A DNA stretch of 64,000 bases from assembly GCA_963727915.1 (NCBI GenBank), contig CAVSID010000002.1, forward strand, positions 124,001 through 188,000, written 5' to 3'. Positions 47,217-56,285 of the stretch are shown here, in pieces. The notes beneath the pieces were generated by a model that made no database searches, was not told the DNA's origin, and saw only the letters and a list, made by a program, of their open reading frames with translations. The position numbers and the translations under genes are program-made. Position 1 is the stretch's first letter; each line of letters begins with the position of its first letter. The stretch is from CAWAND01 sp963727915 (GTDB lineage Bacteria > Chloroflexota > Anaerolineae > Anaerolineales > E44-bin32).

Positions 47217-48316
47217 TCAGGCGGCCTGGCCGATTTGCTCTCGGAGATAGGCCTCGATGAAGCCATCCAGGTCGCCGTCCAGGACACCGCCGGTGTCTCC
47301 CGTTTCGAAATCAGTGCGATGGTCCTTGACCATCTGATAGGGATGAAGCACGTAGGAGCGGATTTGGCTCCCCCATTCAGCTTGAACGTGTTCCCCTTTG
47401 ATCTTGGCCAGCTCTTCTTCTTGCTGCTGCTGTCTGAAATCCAGCAAGCGAGCTCGAAGGACACGCATCGCGTTATCTTTGTTCTGTGTCTGAGAGCGTT
47501 CGTTCTGGCAGGTGACGACGATTCCGGTGGGCAAGTGGGTGATACGAATAGCGGTTTCGTTCTTCTGAACATTCTGTCCGCCGGCGCCTGCCGACCGGTA
47601 GGTGTCGATCCGCAAGTCGTTGGGATCGATGCGGATCTCATCTGCCGTTTCAACCTGTGGATATACCTCGACCAGGGAAAACGACGTGTGCCGTCGATTG
47701 GCCGAGTCATAGGGGGAGAGACGCACCAAGCGGTGAACGCCGCGCTCTGACTTCAGATAGCCGTAGGCGTAGTCGCCATCAACGGCGATCGTCACACTCT
47801 TGATCCCTGCCTCTTCCCCTTCGCTCGTATCGAGCACCTCCGCTCGGAAAGCGTGCCGTTCCGCCCAGCGCAAGTACATGCGCATCAGCATCTGGGTCCA
47901 GTCTTGCGAATCTGTCCCGCCGGCGCCGGCGTGAATGGCCAAGATGGCGTCTTCCCGATCGTAGCGTCCGGAGAAGAGCGCCTGGAACTCGCGTTGATCG
48001 AGCTCCTCCTGGATGGCGGTCAATTCGGTTTGTATTTCGACCTGGAGGCTCTCGCCCTCGAGTTCGGGCGAGTTCCAGCGCGTCGTCGGTGCGTTGGCGC
48101 AGAGCGCGCCACGACTCCACGTCATCTCGGAGCCGCGAGAGACGCTGCATCAGCTGCTGGGCTTGCTCCGAATCATCCCACAGGTCAGGCTTCTCGGCCG
48201 CTTTCTCCAGCTTGGCCAGCTCGTCTTCCCGTTTGGCGAAGTCAAAGACGCACCAGGAGATCTTGGATTCTCGACTGGGCTTCGTCGAGACCCACCACCA
48301 GGTCGTTCATGCTCAT
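47217..48316 (-). CDS. prfB: Peptide chain release factor 2 with programmed +1 frameshift
   Basis: RF2 terminates translation at UGA and UAA, about 365 residues. The first frame starts MSMNDLVVGLDEAQ and stops at an in-frame TGA after LLVRL. The second frame continues DFAKREDELAKLEKAAEKPD, exactly as in RF2 genes with autoregulatory shifting. A second, unprogrammed shift near 48070 is a likely sequence error. The catalytic loop is SAGAGGQNVQKNET and the codon-recognition motif reads SPY in RLSPYDSANRRHTSF where SPF is usual. The ATG overlaps the ftsY stop (ATGA). The gene converges with nothing; secG follows. Confidence 0.93.
48241..48247 (-). promoter_or_regulatory. Programmed +1 frameshift site of prfB
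   Basis: On the minus strand the sequence is CTT-TGA-C, the classical RF2 slippery codon, stop and context base. Slow termination by scarce RF2 lets the ribosome slip +1 and complete the protein. An upstream GG-rich stretch (CTGGTGCGT) could serve as the weak internal SD. Confidence 0.85.
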
Positions 48317-49284
48317 CTTGGGCCTCCGGGGCGCGCAATCTGGCGTGCCGATGGGTCGTTATGAATGGGTTGATCCGTCATGTCGGCCAACAGTCCTTCC
48401 ACGTAGGCCTGGGCGTCGAATGGAACCAGGTCCTCGGGGCCTTCGCCGAGGCCGACGTAGCAGATGGGCAGCTTGAGCTGCTCGACGATGGCCAATCCGA
48501 TTCCGCCTTTGGCGGACGAGTTGAGCTTGGCCAGGATGATGCCGTCAATCGGTACGGCCTCGGCGAAGCCTTGCGCCTGTGACAAAGCGTTCTGTCCGGT
48601 GGTCGCGTCCAGGACAATCAGTGTCTGATGGGGGGCGCCTTCAATCGCTTTTCCCGCCACGCGGTCGATCTTCGCCAGCTCGGCCATCAGATTGTGGCTC
48701 GTATGCATGCGGCCGGAAGTGTCGATCACAACAGCGTCCATCGACTGTCGCTCTGCCTGTTGAATAGCCTGGTACGCCACCGCCGCCGGGTCGCCGCCGT
48801 CCTCGCCCCGGACAACGGGCAGATTGAGGCGAGCAGCCCAACGTTCGAGCTGTTCGGCGCCGGCGGCGCGAAATGTGTCGGCGGCTCCCAGGATGACCTT
48901 TCTGCCGTCCAAAGCCAGGCGGTGGGCCAGCTTGGCAGCCGACGTGGTCTTCCCGGAGCCGTTGACGCCCACCAGAAGGACAACCTGCGGCGTGGTATCG
49001 AACAAAAGCGTCGGCGGCTCGCGCTTGATCCGGGATGTCAGTTCCAGCCTTAGCGCGTGCAACCCCTCCCGGCGCTCCTGCCAACCCTCGAGGCGTGCCT
49101 GCGCCTGAAGCGCCTCAACGATGGCCAATGAAGTTTCCACGCCTGCGTCAGCCTGAATCAGACTGGCTTCAAGGGTCTCCCAGAAAGAGTCATCGACTTC
49201 TGAAGTCCCGAGCAGGTTTCCGAATCTGGCAAGAGCGACTCGTCGGGTTCGGCTGAGAGCGTCTTTCCACTGGGAAACTGGCAC
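48313..49284 (-). CDS. ftsY: Signal recognition particle receptor FtsY
   Basis: SRP GTPase docking nascent membrane proteins to the translocon, 323 residues, lacking the long acidic A domain as in many non-proteobacteria. The N domain is followed by G motifs: VGVNGSGKTTSAAKLAH (P-loop), ADTFRAAGAEQLERWA, VVIDTSGRMHTSHNLMAEL (DTxGR) and VLDATTGQNALSQAQGF. The G4 position reads ILAKLNSSAKGG where TKLD or AKLD is standard, so the guanine-contacting Asp appears as Asn. The GTG start is seven bases after a TATAAT box, a leaderless arrangement. prfB follows with a four-base overlap. Confidence 0.93.
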   Translation of the reverse strand: MPVSQWKDALSRTRRVALARFGNLLGTSEVDDSFWETLEASLIQADAGVETSLAIVEALQAQARLEGWQERREGLHALRLELTSRIKREPPTLLFDTTPQVVLLVGVNGSGKTTSAAKLAHRLALDGRKVILGAADTFRAAGAEQLERWAARLNLPVVRGEDGGDPAAVAYQAIQQAERQSMDAVVIDTSGRMHTSHNLMAELAKIDRVAGKAIEGAPHQTLIVLDATTGQNALSQAQGFAEAVPIDGIILAKLNSSAKGGIGLAIVEQLKLPICYVGLGEGPEDLVPFDAQAYVEGLLADMTDQPIHNDPSARQIARPGGPR

Positions 49285-49291
49285 GCGGGCG

Positions 49292-49297
49292 ATTATA
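49292..49297 (-). promoter_or_regulatory. -10 box of the leaderless ftsY promoter
   Basis: On the minus strand TATAAT is followed by seven bases and the GTG of ftsY. It is divergent from the promoter at 49326. Confidence 0.6.
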
Positions 49298-49325
49298 CCA
49301 TCGCGCCCGTGGGCGGTCCCGCGCG

Positions 49326-49354
49326 TTGGGTCGACGATTCGGTCGTGCTACAAT
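49326..49354 (+). promoter_or_regulatory. Promoter of the PMT-like glycosyltransferase
   Basis: TTGGGT and TACAAT with a 17-base spacer. An in-frame GTG lies eight bases downstream (leaderless option); the first ATG of the gene lies about 113 bases downstream. Confidence 0.6.
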
Positions 49355-49467
49355 CCAGGGCTGTGAACCTCTGCGGCCGGCGCCCGGCACCCGTCCATCC
49401 CGGCGCTGCTGCAGAGCATTCCATACGAGGCCAACCGCCCTTTCTGGCTCAGGCGGCAGCACATCCA

Positions 49468-51417
49468 ATGCACAATCAAACACCACAACGATTCTGGGTT
49501 GCCATCACCGCCGGACACCGTCCAATCGTCTTGCTCTTGCTTCTCGGTCTTGCCCTGGGGTTGGTCTTGGGCAACGGCTTCGGAATGTCATTTGACGAGG
49601 GACGCAACGTTGGCGTGGGCGAGGCGGCCTTGGCGGCCTATTCCGGATCGGTCTCCTACTTCGATTTGGGGAGCCTGGACGAACACGGCCCGGCCTATTT
49701 CATGTTCTTTGTGATGACGTCCAAGCTTATTCATGCGGTTGCGCCGGCGTGGACCCTGGCCGACGGCCGCCATTTCACCAACTTCCTGATGTTCCTGTTG
49801 GCGGTGGCAAGTTTCTACGCCATTGGGCTCAGGCTATTCTCCAAGCGGGTGAGCTGGATGGCGACGCTGCTCTTCGCCAGTCAGCCGCTCCTGTTCGGCC
49901 AAGCATTCATCAACCAGAAGGACATCCCCTTTCTTGGGCTCTTCATGGCGACGGTCGCAACCGGGCTGATCGCGGCCGGCTCATGGGCTGAAGAGCGCGC
50001 CGCGCAGGCAGCCGGGGCTGAGACGAAGGGAGTTCCCAGGTTCCGGGAGCTCCGGGGGGAGTTCAGCTTCTTGCCAGGCCGATTGCGGGTTGTCTTGGTC
50101 GTCGCCGCTTGCTTATTGGGCCTGGTCATCATCGATCTCGTCCTGATTGGGGGGCTGAAGCATCTCGGAGAATACCTGATCAGTTTGGCCTACGCCGGGC
50201 AGGCCCCAGTTCCGCTCCAGGCAGCGTTCAACGCCGTGGCCACCGATGCGTACAAGACGCCGCTTCCGGTCTACATCGACAAGTTCAGTGCCGGCTGGCG
50301 GTTCGTCCGCATCGGCGGTCCGTTGATCATCGCGGCACTTGGGCTGTTAGCTGGGAGCCTGATCCTCCCGACACCGAGAGGTATGTGGCGCGCCTGGCTA
50401 GGGGACCTCCGCAGAGGCAGTTGGCGCTGGAGCCTGGCCATATCGGCCGCCTTGCTGGGGTTGACCATCTGCGTACGCCAATTGGGCATATTCGCCGGCG
50501 CCCTGGTCACCCTCGTCGTGTTGTACCGGGGTGGGGGACGGACGGTGCGGCCCCTGGCAGCATATTGGGTGATCGCCATGCTTGTCGCTGTGGCAACCTG
50601 GCCCTTCCTTTGGCCGTCGCCGATAGCCCGATTCTGGGAAAGCATGACCCTGGCCGCCAATTTCCCGCCGCACCAGACCTTCTTCAGAGGGCATTGGCTG
50701 CGATCATCGAAGTATCCGTGGTTCTACTTTCCGAACCTGGCCGGCATCCAGCTAACCGAGCCGGCCGTCCTCCTGAGCGTGATCGGCCTGGCGATCGCAG
50801 GCTGGCGACTCTTTCGCCGGGACTCCCGGTGGTGGCTGATCGTCCTGCTGGGCATCTGGGCCGGCGTGCCGTTGGTGGGGCTGGTGGCGTTCAAGATGAC
50901 GGTGTACGGCAACATAACCCATCTGATATTCGTCCTGCCGCCTTTCTTCTTGCTAGCCGGCTTGGCGATAGAAGCGTTGGTGAAAAGAATCCGGCGCGCG
51001 TGGATCCAAGGAGTTCTTCTGGCCGTCGCCCTCGTGCCTGGTATCTGGGGCATCGTCTGGCTGCACCCGTATGAGTACATCTACATCAACAGCCTCGCAG
51101 GCGGAGTGAGCCAGGCGGATGGATTCTACGAGCTTGACCGGGCTTGCATTTCGCTGCGCGAGGGGATCGAATTTGTGGATCGAACGGCGCCTTTGGGGGC
51201 GACGGTGATGCTCCCGCCGCAAGTGGTCCAGGTGGTGCCCTACGCCCGGCCGGATCTGCGCTTGATCGACAACCGGGTGAGCTACGACGAAGCGGAGTAC
51301 GTCATCAACTGCTCTTGGACACACGGACTCCCCCCTTGGCCCTCGCAGGATTTCCACGCCGTGTACAAAGTGATGCGCGGCACGGCGGTGCTGACCACGG
51401 TATACGAGCGCAACTAA
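49468..51417 (+). CDS. GT39/PMT-like integral membrane glycosyltransferase
   Basis: About 650 residues, intact, with some 12 helices. The first outer loop has FGMSFDEGRNVGVGEAAL, the acidic pair typical of GT-C enzymes that use polyprenyl-phosphate sugars, followed later by NQKDIPFLGLFM and a Thr/Phe-rich loop SKYPWFYFPNLAGIQLTEP. The C-terminal soluble part ends YDEAEYVINCSWTHGLPPWP. Donor and acceptor are unknown. I chose the ATG beginning MHNQTPQRFW; a GTG at 49363 would add 35 unremarkable residues but sits at leaderless distance from the -10. It is a single-gene unit, divergent from ftsY. Confidence 0.82.
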   Translation: MHNQTPQRFWVAITAGHRPIVLLLLLGLALGLVLGNGFGMSFDEGRNVGVGEAALAAYSGSVSYFDLGSLDEHGPAYFMFFVMTSKLIHAVAPAWTLADGRHFTNFLMFLLAVASFYAIGLRLFSKRVSWMATLLFASQPLLFGQAFINQKDIPFLGLFMATVATGLIAAGSWAEERAAQAAGAETKGVPRFRELRGEFSFLPGRLRVVLVVAACLLGLVIIDLVLIGGLKHLGEYLISLAYAGQAPVPLQAAFNAVATDAYKTPLPVYIDKFSAGWRFVRIGGPLIIAALGLLAGSLILPTPRGMWRAWLGDLRRGSWRWSLAISAALLGLTICVRQLGIFAGALVTLVVLYRGGGRTVRPLAAYWVIAMLVAVATWPFLWPSPIARFWESMTLAANFPPHQTFFRGHWLRSSKYPWFYFPNLAGIQLTEPAVLLSVIGLAIAGWRLFRRDSRWWLIVLLGIWAGVPLVGLVAFKMTVYGNITHLIFVLPPFFLLAGLAIEALVKRIRRAWIQGVLLAVALVPGIWGIVWLHPYEYIYINSLAGGVSQADGFYELDRACISLREGIEFVDRTAPLGATVMLPPQVVQVVPYARPDLRLIDNRVSYDEAEYVINCSWTHGLPPWPSQDFHAVYKVMRGTAVLTTVYERN

Positions 51418-51618
51418 GGGAACGCCCCCGCGGTCCGGAGCCCGGCGCTCGGAGTTTGGCAGCCAGCCGGTACCAAGCACTGGACCCCGCCAGCGACCGG
51501 CCGCGAGTTAGTGAAGAATTTCATAAATTGGAGATATCGGGCGGTTGCCGCCGGCTCGCTTGTCGGAGAATCGCGGAAATGGCTTGGGAACCTTTGCCTG
51601 GTGTCCGTGGTGGGGAAA

Positions 51619-51653
51619 GAAAAAACCCGGCTCAGAATCTTCCTGAGGCCGGG
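51619..51653 (-). terminator. Terminator downstream of tRNA-Gln
   Basis: On the minus strand a GC-rich stem (CCCGGCTCAG paired with CTGAGGCCGGG, one bulged base) is followed by TTTTTTCTTT. It would end the long mreB-to-tRNA transcript. Confidence 0.8.
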
Positions 51654-51681
51654 CCTTCGGTCCCCCCGACGGGGCTCTAGG

Positions 51682-51752
51682 CTGGGGGTCGAGGATTCGA
51701 ACCTCGGCTAACGGATCCAGAGTCCGCTGTCCTACCGCTAGACGAACCCCCA
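51682..51752 (-). tRNA. tRNA-Gln(CTG)
   Basis: 71 bases including the discriminator G. Acceptor TGGGGGT pairs with ACCCCCA, the D arm is GTCT-AGCGGTA-GGAC, the anticodon loop CTCTGGA gives anticodon CTG, and the T arm is CGAGG-TTCGAAT-CCTCG. The 3' CCA is not fully encoded. It lies 44 bases after gltX on the same strand, before a strong terminator. Confidence 0.93.
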
Positions 51753-51796
51753 ACGGCGTCGGCCATTGTACCATAACCCCTTGCGTGGGGTGGGTC

Positions 51797-53275
51797 TCAG
51801 CCTGCCTGAGCCTCGATCACCTGGATAGCGCGTTCGATCCGCGCTTCGACCATCTGCTGCCCGACAATTTCCATCGACTCGAGCAGCGGTGGGCTCACGC
51901 GTTGTCCGGTCACAGCTTCGCGCAGGATAGTGAACAGTTGGCCGGCAGAAAGCCCCAGATCGTCGGCCAGAGCCCGCAGGGCGGCTTCCAGCGGCTCGGC
52001 CTCGAATGGTGTGGTCTGTATGATCTCCAGGGCCCGGGCGGCGGCAGCGGCGGCTTGCCCAGGCGACAGCCCTTTGGCCACCAGTGCCTGGGGGTCGGGC
52101 TCGATGGTCTCCTTGAAGAAGAATCCGGCCATATCGACGGCCTCATCCAGGGTTCGAACACGTTCCTGGATGATCGGGGCGATCCGGCGGAGGCGGGTCA
52201 GATCCGCCCTGATCCCGGCCGCCTCGAAGAAGGGTTGGATCTTGACTGCCAGCTCATCGACGGCCAGGTCACGGATGTAGAGCCCGTTGAAATGGTCCAG
52301 CTTGCCATAGTTGACGGCGGCCGGGTTGGCCTTGAGCTTCCCGAGCGAGAAATCGTGGACAAGCCTGTCCATCGGGAAGAACTCAGTGTGGTCGTCGTAG
52401 GACCAGCCCATAAGCGCCATCCAATTGTTGACCGCCTCGGGCAGGTAGCCCATTTGGCGCAGATCGGTCACAAAGATGGCGTTGGCGCCCTGCTGGCCGT
52501 GGCGTTTGCTGAGTTTGCCTTTCCCGCTCGGGTTGAGGAAGACAGATAGGTGAACCCAGTTCGGCTGTTCCCAACCGAAGGCTTCGTAGATCAACACGTG
52601 AAGCGGGAAGGTCCCCAGCCATTCAGAGCCTCGCATGACGTGGGTTATGCCCATCAGGTGATCGTCGACCATTGCCGCCAGGTGATAGACGGGCAGGCCG
52701 TCGGACTTGACCAGCACGTAGTCATCGATGGTGCTGTTCTCGACAGTGATCGGATCGCGCAGGATATCCACCGCCGTGGTCGTGCCCTCGCGTGGGGTCT
52801 TGAAGCGGATGACATGCGGCTCAGCCGCCGCCCGGACGGCGGCCTCGGCCGGATCGAGGCGGCGGCACAGACCGTCGTAATGGGGGGGTTCCTTGCGCTT
52901 CTGCTGTTGTTTGCGCACCTCCGCCAGGCGTTCAGGTGAGCAGAAACAGTAGTAGGCGTGTCCGCTCTCGATCAGCTGTTGCGCGTGCTGCTGGTAGATG
53001 TCGACCCGTTCCGACTGGCGGTAGGGGCCGTGTGGCCCGCCGTTGTCCGGCCCTTCGTCCCAGTCCAAACCCAACCAGCGCAGGCTGTCCATGATTTCGG
53101 CCTCGGCGTTTGGATCGAAGCGCTTGCGGTCAGTGTCCTCGATACGAAGGATGAACTGTCCGCCCGTCTGCCGAGCCAGCAGATAATCGTAAAGGGCAGT
53201 GCGGGCGTTGCCGATGTGGAAGCGGCCGGTGGGTGAAGGCGCGATGCGGACGCGCGCCGGTTGGTTATCAGGCAT
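51797..53275 (-). CDS. gltX: Glutamyl-tRNA synthetase
   Basis: Class I synthetase, 492 residues, intact. The first signature is RIAPSPTGRFHIGNART (HIGN in place of HIGH, common in this family) and the second is GKGKLSKRHG. YCFCSPERLAEVR has two cysteines but no clear zinc site. The C-terminal anticodon-binding region is helical (ARALEIIQTTPFEAEPLEA). The directly downstream tRNA-Gln suggests, but does not prove, that this enzyme may also charge tRNA-Gln with Glu for the amidotransferase route. It follows rodA by 27 bases and is probably the last protein gene of the operon. Confidence 0.95.
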   Translation of the reverse strand: MPDNQPARVRIAPSPTGRFHIGNARTALYDYLLARQTGGQFILRIEDTDRKRFDPNAEAEIMDSLRWLGLDWDEGPDNGGPHGPYRQSERVDIYQQHAQQLIESGHAYYCFCSPERLAEVRKQQQKRKEPPHYDGLCRRLDPAEAAVRAAAEPHVIRFKTPREGTTTAVDILRDPITVENSTIDDYVLVKSDGLPVYHLAAMVDDHLMGITHVMRGSEWLGTFPLHVLIYEAFGWEQPNWVHLSVFLNPSGKGKLSKRHGQQGANAIFVTDLRQMGYLPEAVNNWMALMGWSYDDHTEFFPMDRLVHDFSLGKLKANPAAVNYGKLDHFNGLYIRDLAVDELAVKIQPFFEAAGIRADLTRLRRIAPIIQERVRTLDEAVDMAGFFFKETIEPDPQALVAKGLSPGQAAAAAARALEIIQTTPFEAEPLEAALRALADDLGLSAGQLFTILREAVTGQRVSPPLLESMEIVGQQMVEARIERAIQVIEAQAG

Positions 53276-53302
53276 CTTGGCTCCTCTTAGGAGTGGCTGG
53301 CG

Positions 53303-54406
53303 TCAGAGCTCGATTTGCTTATGGCGCAGAATCACGCTTTCCACTAGGCCGATTCCGAGAAGGCTGGAAAGCAATGACGACCCGCCGTAGCTTATGAACG
53401 GAAGTGTCAGGCCGGAGACGGGGAACAGGTTCATGTTCATGCCGATGTTGAACGAGCCCTGGAACAGCAGCAGGATCGCCACCCCGTAGCAGATCAGCGC
53501 CCCGAAGGTGTCCCGCGCCATCCGTGCCGCCCGCAGGCAGCGATAGACGACGAACATCAGCAGGACCATTACCGCCAGCGCGCCGATGAAGCCGAATTCC
53601 TCCGAGATCACGGAGAAGATGAAGTCGGTTTGCCGCACTTTAAGGAAACGCAGTTGGACCTGCGTTCCCTGCCCATAGCCCTCGCCGAACCAGCCGCCGG
53701 AGCCGATGGCGATCAGGGACTGGTTCACGTTGTAAGTTGCGCCGTAGCTCGCCTCCGGGTTGGGGAACAAGAAGGTGATGACGCGGGCGATCTGGTAGGA
53801 CTGCAGGAAGGGGATGGCGGCCGCCAAACCGGCGACACCCACCCCGGCCAGGACGAGCAGGTGCTTGATCTTTGCCCCGGCGGCCCAGACCAGCGCCAGC
53901 CAGATCACGCCCACCACAATCGAAGTGCTCAAGTCGGGTTGGCGAAAGATGAGCAGCATGGGAACGCCGAGCGTGACCAGACTGCGGATGATCGTGCGCG
54001 GTTGATGGATCTCGGCCTCGTTGCGGGCGAAGAAGTCGGCCAGGACGATGATCATGACCGTCTTGGCCAGCTCGGAAGGCTGGATTTGGACGATGCCGGC
54101 GTTGAACCAACGGGCGGAGCCGAAACCCACCACGCCGGCGAGATCTATGAGAAGAAGCAGACCGACGGTGACAATGTACAGCGGGCGGGCCAGAGCGGAC
54201 CAAAGCCGGTAGTCGATAGCGGCAGAAGCGAACAGAACCACAAAGCCTAGCAGCGCGTAGATCGCCTGGCGTGGGACCAGTTCGGCCAGGTTGGCATTGC
54301 CGCCGATGGCCGACCGAATCATGGCGACCCCGGCGATAGTCATGACCGCTACCGAGGCGAGCAGCCAGATATCGAAGTGTCGCCAATGTCGGGTTTGGGT
54401 CGCCAA
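53303..54406 (-). CDS. rodA: Rod-shape peptidoglycan glycosyltransferase RodA
   Basis: SEDS-family polymerase that extends lateral-wall glycan strands with PBP2. About 367 residues with ten helices. Family motifs: GSARWFNAGIVQIQPSELAK, RQPDLSTSIVV with the catalytic Asp region, YNVNQSLIAIGSGGWFGEGY, DFIFSVISEEFGFIGAL and LFPVSGLTLPFISYGGSSLL. I chose the TTG four bases after the minE stop, giving LATQTRHWRHFDIW; an upstream ATG would overlap minE. The frame is intact. Its partner mrdA lies four genes upstream in the same operon. Confidence 0.93.
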   Translation of the reverse strand: MATQTRHWRHFDIWLLASVAVMTIAGVAMIRSAIGGNANLAELVPRQAIYALLGFVVLFASAAIDYRLWSALARPLYIVTVGLLLLIDLAGVVGFGSARWFNAGIVQIQPSELAKTVMIIVLADFFARNEAEIHQPRTIIRSLVTLGVPMLLIFRQPDLSTSIVVGVIWLALVWAAGAKIKHLLVLAGVGVAGLAAAIPFLQSYQIARVITFLFPNPEASYGATYNVNQSLIAIGSGGWFGEGYGQGTQVQLRFLKVRQTDFIFSVISEEFGFIGALAVMVLLMFVVYRCLRAARMARDTFGALICYGVAILLLFQGSFNIGMNMNLFPVSGLTLPFISYGGSSLLSSLLGIGLVESVILRHKQIEL

Positions 54407-54410
54407 AGTG

Positions 54411-54683
54411 CTACCCCGCCGAACCCCGCCGGTGGCGTGCGTTGGCGAGAGGGATGTCGGCAACCAGCCGCTGTTCGTTACGATCCTTCGTAAGCGAAAT
54501 GGACACCGCCCGCCGATCGATGTCGACGTAGCGCGAGATCACATCGATCACTTCGTCCTTCAGCGCTTCCAGATTGCCAGGGGAAAGATCCGCCCGGTCA
54601 TGGACCAGCACCAACTGCAGCCGCTCTTTGGCGGACTTGGCGCTGCTGCGATTCTCGCCCAGGAGACGGTTGAAGAAGCTCAT
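54411..54683 (-). CDS. minE: Cell division topological specificity factor MinE
   Basis: 90 residues. The N-terminal anti-MinCD and membrane segment (MSFFNRLLGENRSSAKSAKERLQLVLVHDRADLSP) is followed by the topological domain LKDEVIDVISRYVDIDRRAVSISLTKDRNEQRLVADIPL. MinE strips MinD from the membrane and drives pole-to-pole oscillation. The ATG overlaps the minD stop (ATGA). A full MinCDE set argues for oscillation-based division placement rather than DivIVA-MinJ. Confidence 0.93.
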   Translation of the reverse strand: MSFFNRLLGENRSSAKSAKERLQLVLVHDRADLSPGNLEALKDEVIDVISRYVDIDRRAVSISLTKDRNEQRLVADIPLANARHRRGSAG

Positions 54684-55487
54684 CCTTCGCCTCCCGGCCT
54701 CACCAGCCGCGACAGCCGGCCAAAGAAGCCATCTGAGCCTTCCAGCGATTCAAAGGGAACGTCCTCGCCCTCCAAACGTCGGGCGGTGTTCATGAAGGCT
54801 CGCCCGGCCTTGCTCTTGGGGTCCAGGGCCACCGGAAGCCCCTGGTTGGAGGCCACGATGACGTTCTCGTCTTCGGGGATGATGCCCAGCAGCTCGATGG
54901 CCAGGACATCCAGGATGTCCGGCGTGTCGAGCATATCGCCGCGCTTGACCATCTCCGGCTTGATGCGGTTCACGATCAATTTGCCGGGACCCTTTTCCTC
55001 GGCCTCGATCAAGCCGATGATCCGGTCGGCATCGCGAACCGACGGACACTTCCGGATTGGTGACCACCAGGACCACGTCTGCCGGAGCGATGGCATTGCG
55101 AAAGCCGCGCTCGATGCCGGCCGGCGAGTCGATGATCACCCAGTCGAATTCGGGACGCAGGTCGTTGGTGAGTTTGATCATGTCCTGTGGGGAAACAGCA
55201 GTCTTGTCGCGGGTCTGCGCCGCAGGAATGAGGTACAGGTCGCCCAGCCGCTTGTCCTTGATCAGCGCCTGACGGAGCTTACAGCGACCCTCGACCACGT
55301 CAACCAGGTCGTAGACGATGCGGTTCTCGAGGCCCATCACAACATCCAGGTTGCGCAGGCCGATGTCGGCGTCGATGCAGACCACCCGCTTGCCGGTGGA
55401 TGCCAGCGCCACACCGATGTTCGCCGTGGCGGTAGTCTTGCCCACGCCGCCTTTGCCCGACGTGATAGTTGCGATCTTGGCCGTCAT
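54680..55487 (-). CDS. minD: Septum site-determining ATPase MinD
   Basis: Deviant-Walker ParA-type ATPase, about 269 residues joined across a shift near 55050. Walker A is TSGKGGVGKTTATANIG with the signature Lys, followed by DADIGLRNLDVVMGLENR, WVIIDSPAGIERGFRNAI and IVNRIKPEMVKRGDML. The C-terminus (GFFGRLSRLVRPG) is amphipathic, as needed for ATP-dependent membrane binding. It recruits MinC to block FtsZ and is displaced by MinE. It lies 34 bases after minC. Confidence 0.95.
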
Positions 55488-55521
55488 AGGCTTGGTTCTC
55501 CGTCGTCGTGCTGCACAGGCC

Positions 55522-56205
55522 CTAGTTCGTTCGGCTCAGCGCCCAAGGTTCGGCCACCAGTTGGCCGTCGCGTATTCGTGCAATCTCGGGCTTAGCATCG
55601 CCTTTGCGTTCCGGTGACAGCGCGATCTGCCCCGCAATTCGCAGTTGGGCGGGGGCCAGATCGAGGGCGCACACTACGGCGCTTTCGTCGCCGGCTGCCC
55701 CGGCATGCACCACGCCCCGCAGGTGGCCCCAGACAATCACATTGCCTCCGGCGATGATTTCGGCGCCCGGATTGACATCGCCCAGCACGACTACATGCCC
55801 CGGATGCTGAATGCTGTTGCCGGAACGCATCGTCCGCTGGACAAACGCCGCCTGTTCGCCGGCCAGCTCGGTCACCAGCGGTTGGTCTTCGACTTCGACC
55901 TGATTCTCACGACGCAGGCTGGTCTCGAGCCCCAAATCACCGGCGGCCTTGAGCGTCACATCCGATGTCGAGAGCACAGTCTGCAAGCTGATCAACCGCT
56001 CGGAAAGGGCGTCTCGCAGCCTGCCCAAGTCGGAGGCGTGCAATTCCCGGTCGGCGAAGTCCACCGCCAGGTGTGCACCCCGGAAGAAGTCGGCCCGTTC
56101 GTCGATCCTCTCCAACAGGGTCTCCAGCGTGTCCGCCTCGTCGTCAGCCGGAACGCTGATCAGCAGGGCGTCGCCGACGCCCTTGATCGCCAGGCTATCG
56201 CTCAT
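55522..56205 (-). CDS. minC: Septum site-determining protein MinC
   Basis: FtsZ-assembly inhibitor, 227 residues, intact. The N-terminal domain (SLAIKGVGDALLISVPADDE onward) is weakly conserved as usual. The C-terminal beta-helix is typical: RTMRSGNSIQHPGHVVVLGD, VNPGAEIIAGGNVIVWGHLRGVVHAG and AVVCALDLAPAQLRIAG. It has its own -10 box 17 bases upstream, and the dispersed palindrome lies a further 60 bases up, so min genes may be expressed separately from mre/mrd. Confidence 0.93.
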   Translation of the reverse strand: MSDSLAIKGVGDALLISVPADDEADTLETLLERIDERADFFRGAHLAVDFADRELHASDLGRLRDALSERLISLQTVLSTSDVTLKAAGDLGLETSLRRENQVEVEDQPLVTELAGEQAAFVQRTMRSGNSIQHPGHVVVLGDVNPGAEIIAGGNVIVWGHLRGVVHAGAAGDESAVVCALDLAPAQLRIAGQIALSPERKGDAKPEIARIRDGQLVAEPWALSRTN

Positions 56206-56221
56206 AGGTCATCGCCGGCCG

Positions 56222-56227
56222 ATTATA
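56222..56227 (-). promoter_or_regulatory. -10 box of minC
   Basis: Perfect TATAAT on the minus strand, giving a leader of about nine bases before the ATG. No clear -35. Confidence 0.5.
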
Positions 56228-56285
56228 GCATGGGCCATTAGGCGAAGCGAACCGCCCCAGCCCAGCGCGGCGGGGTGGTGTGGGC

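Noticed and set aside
54291..55595. 434-codon open frame on the plus strand
   Set aside because: Shadow of minE-minD; composition follows the third-base bias of the opposite strand.
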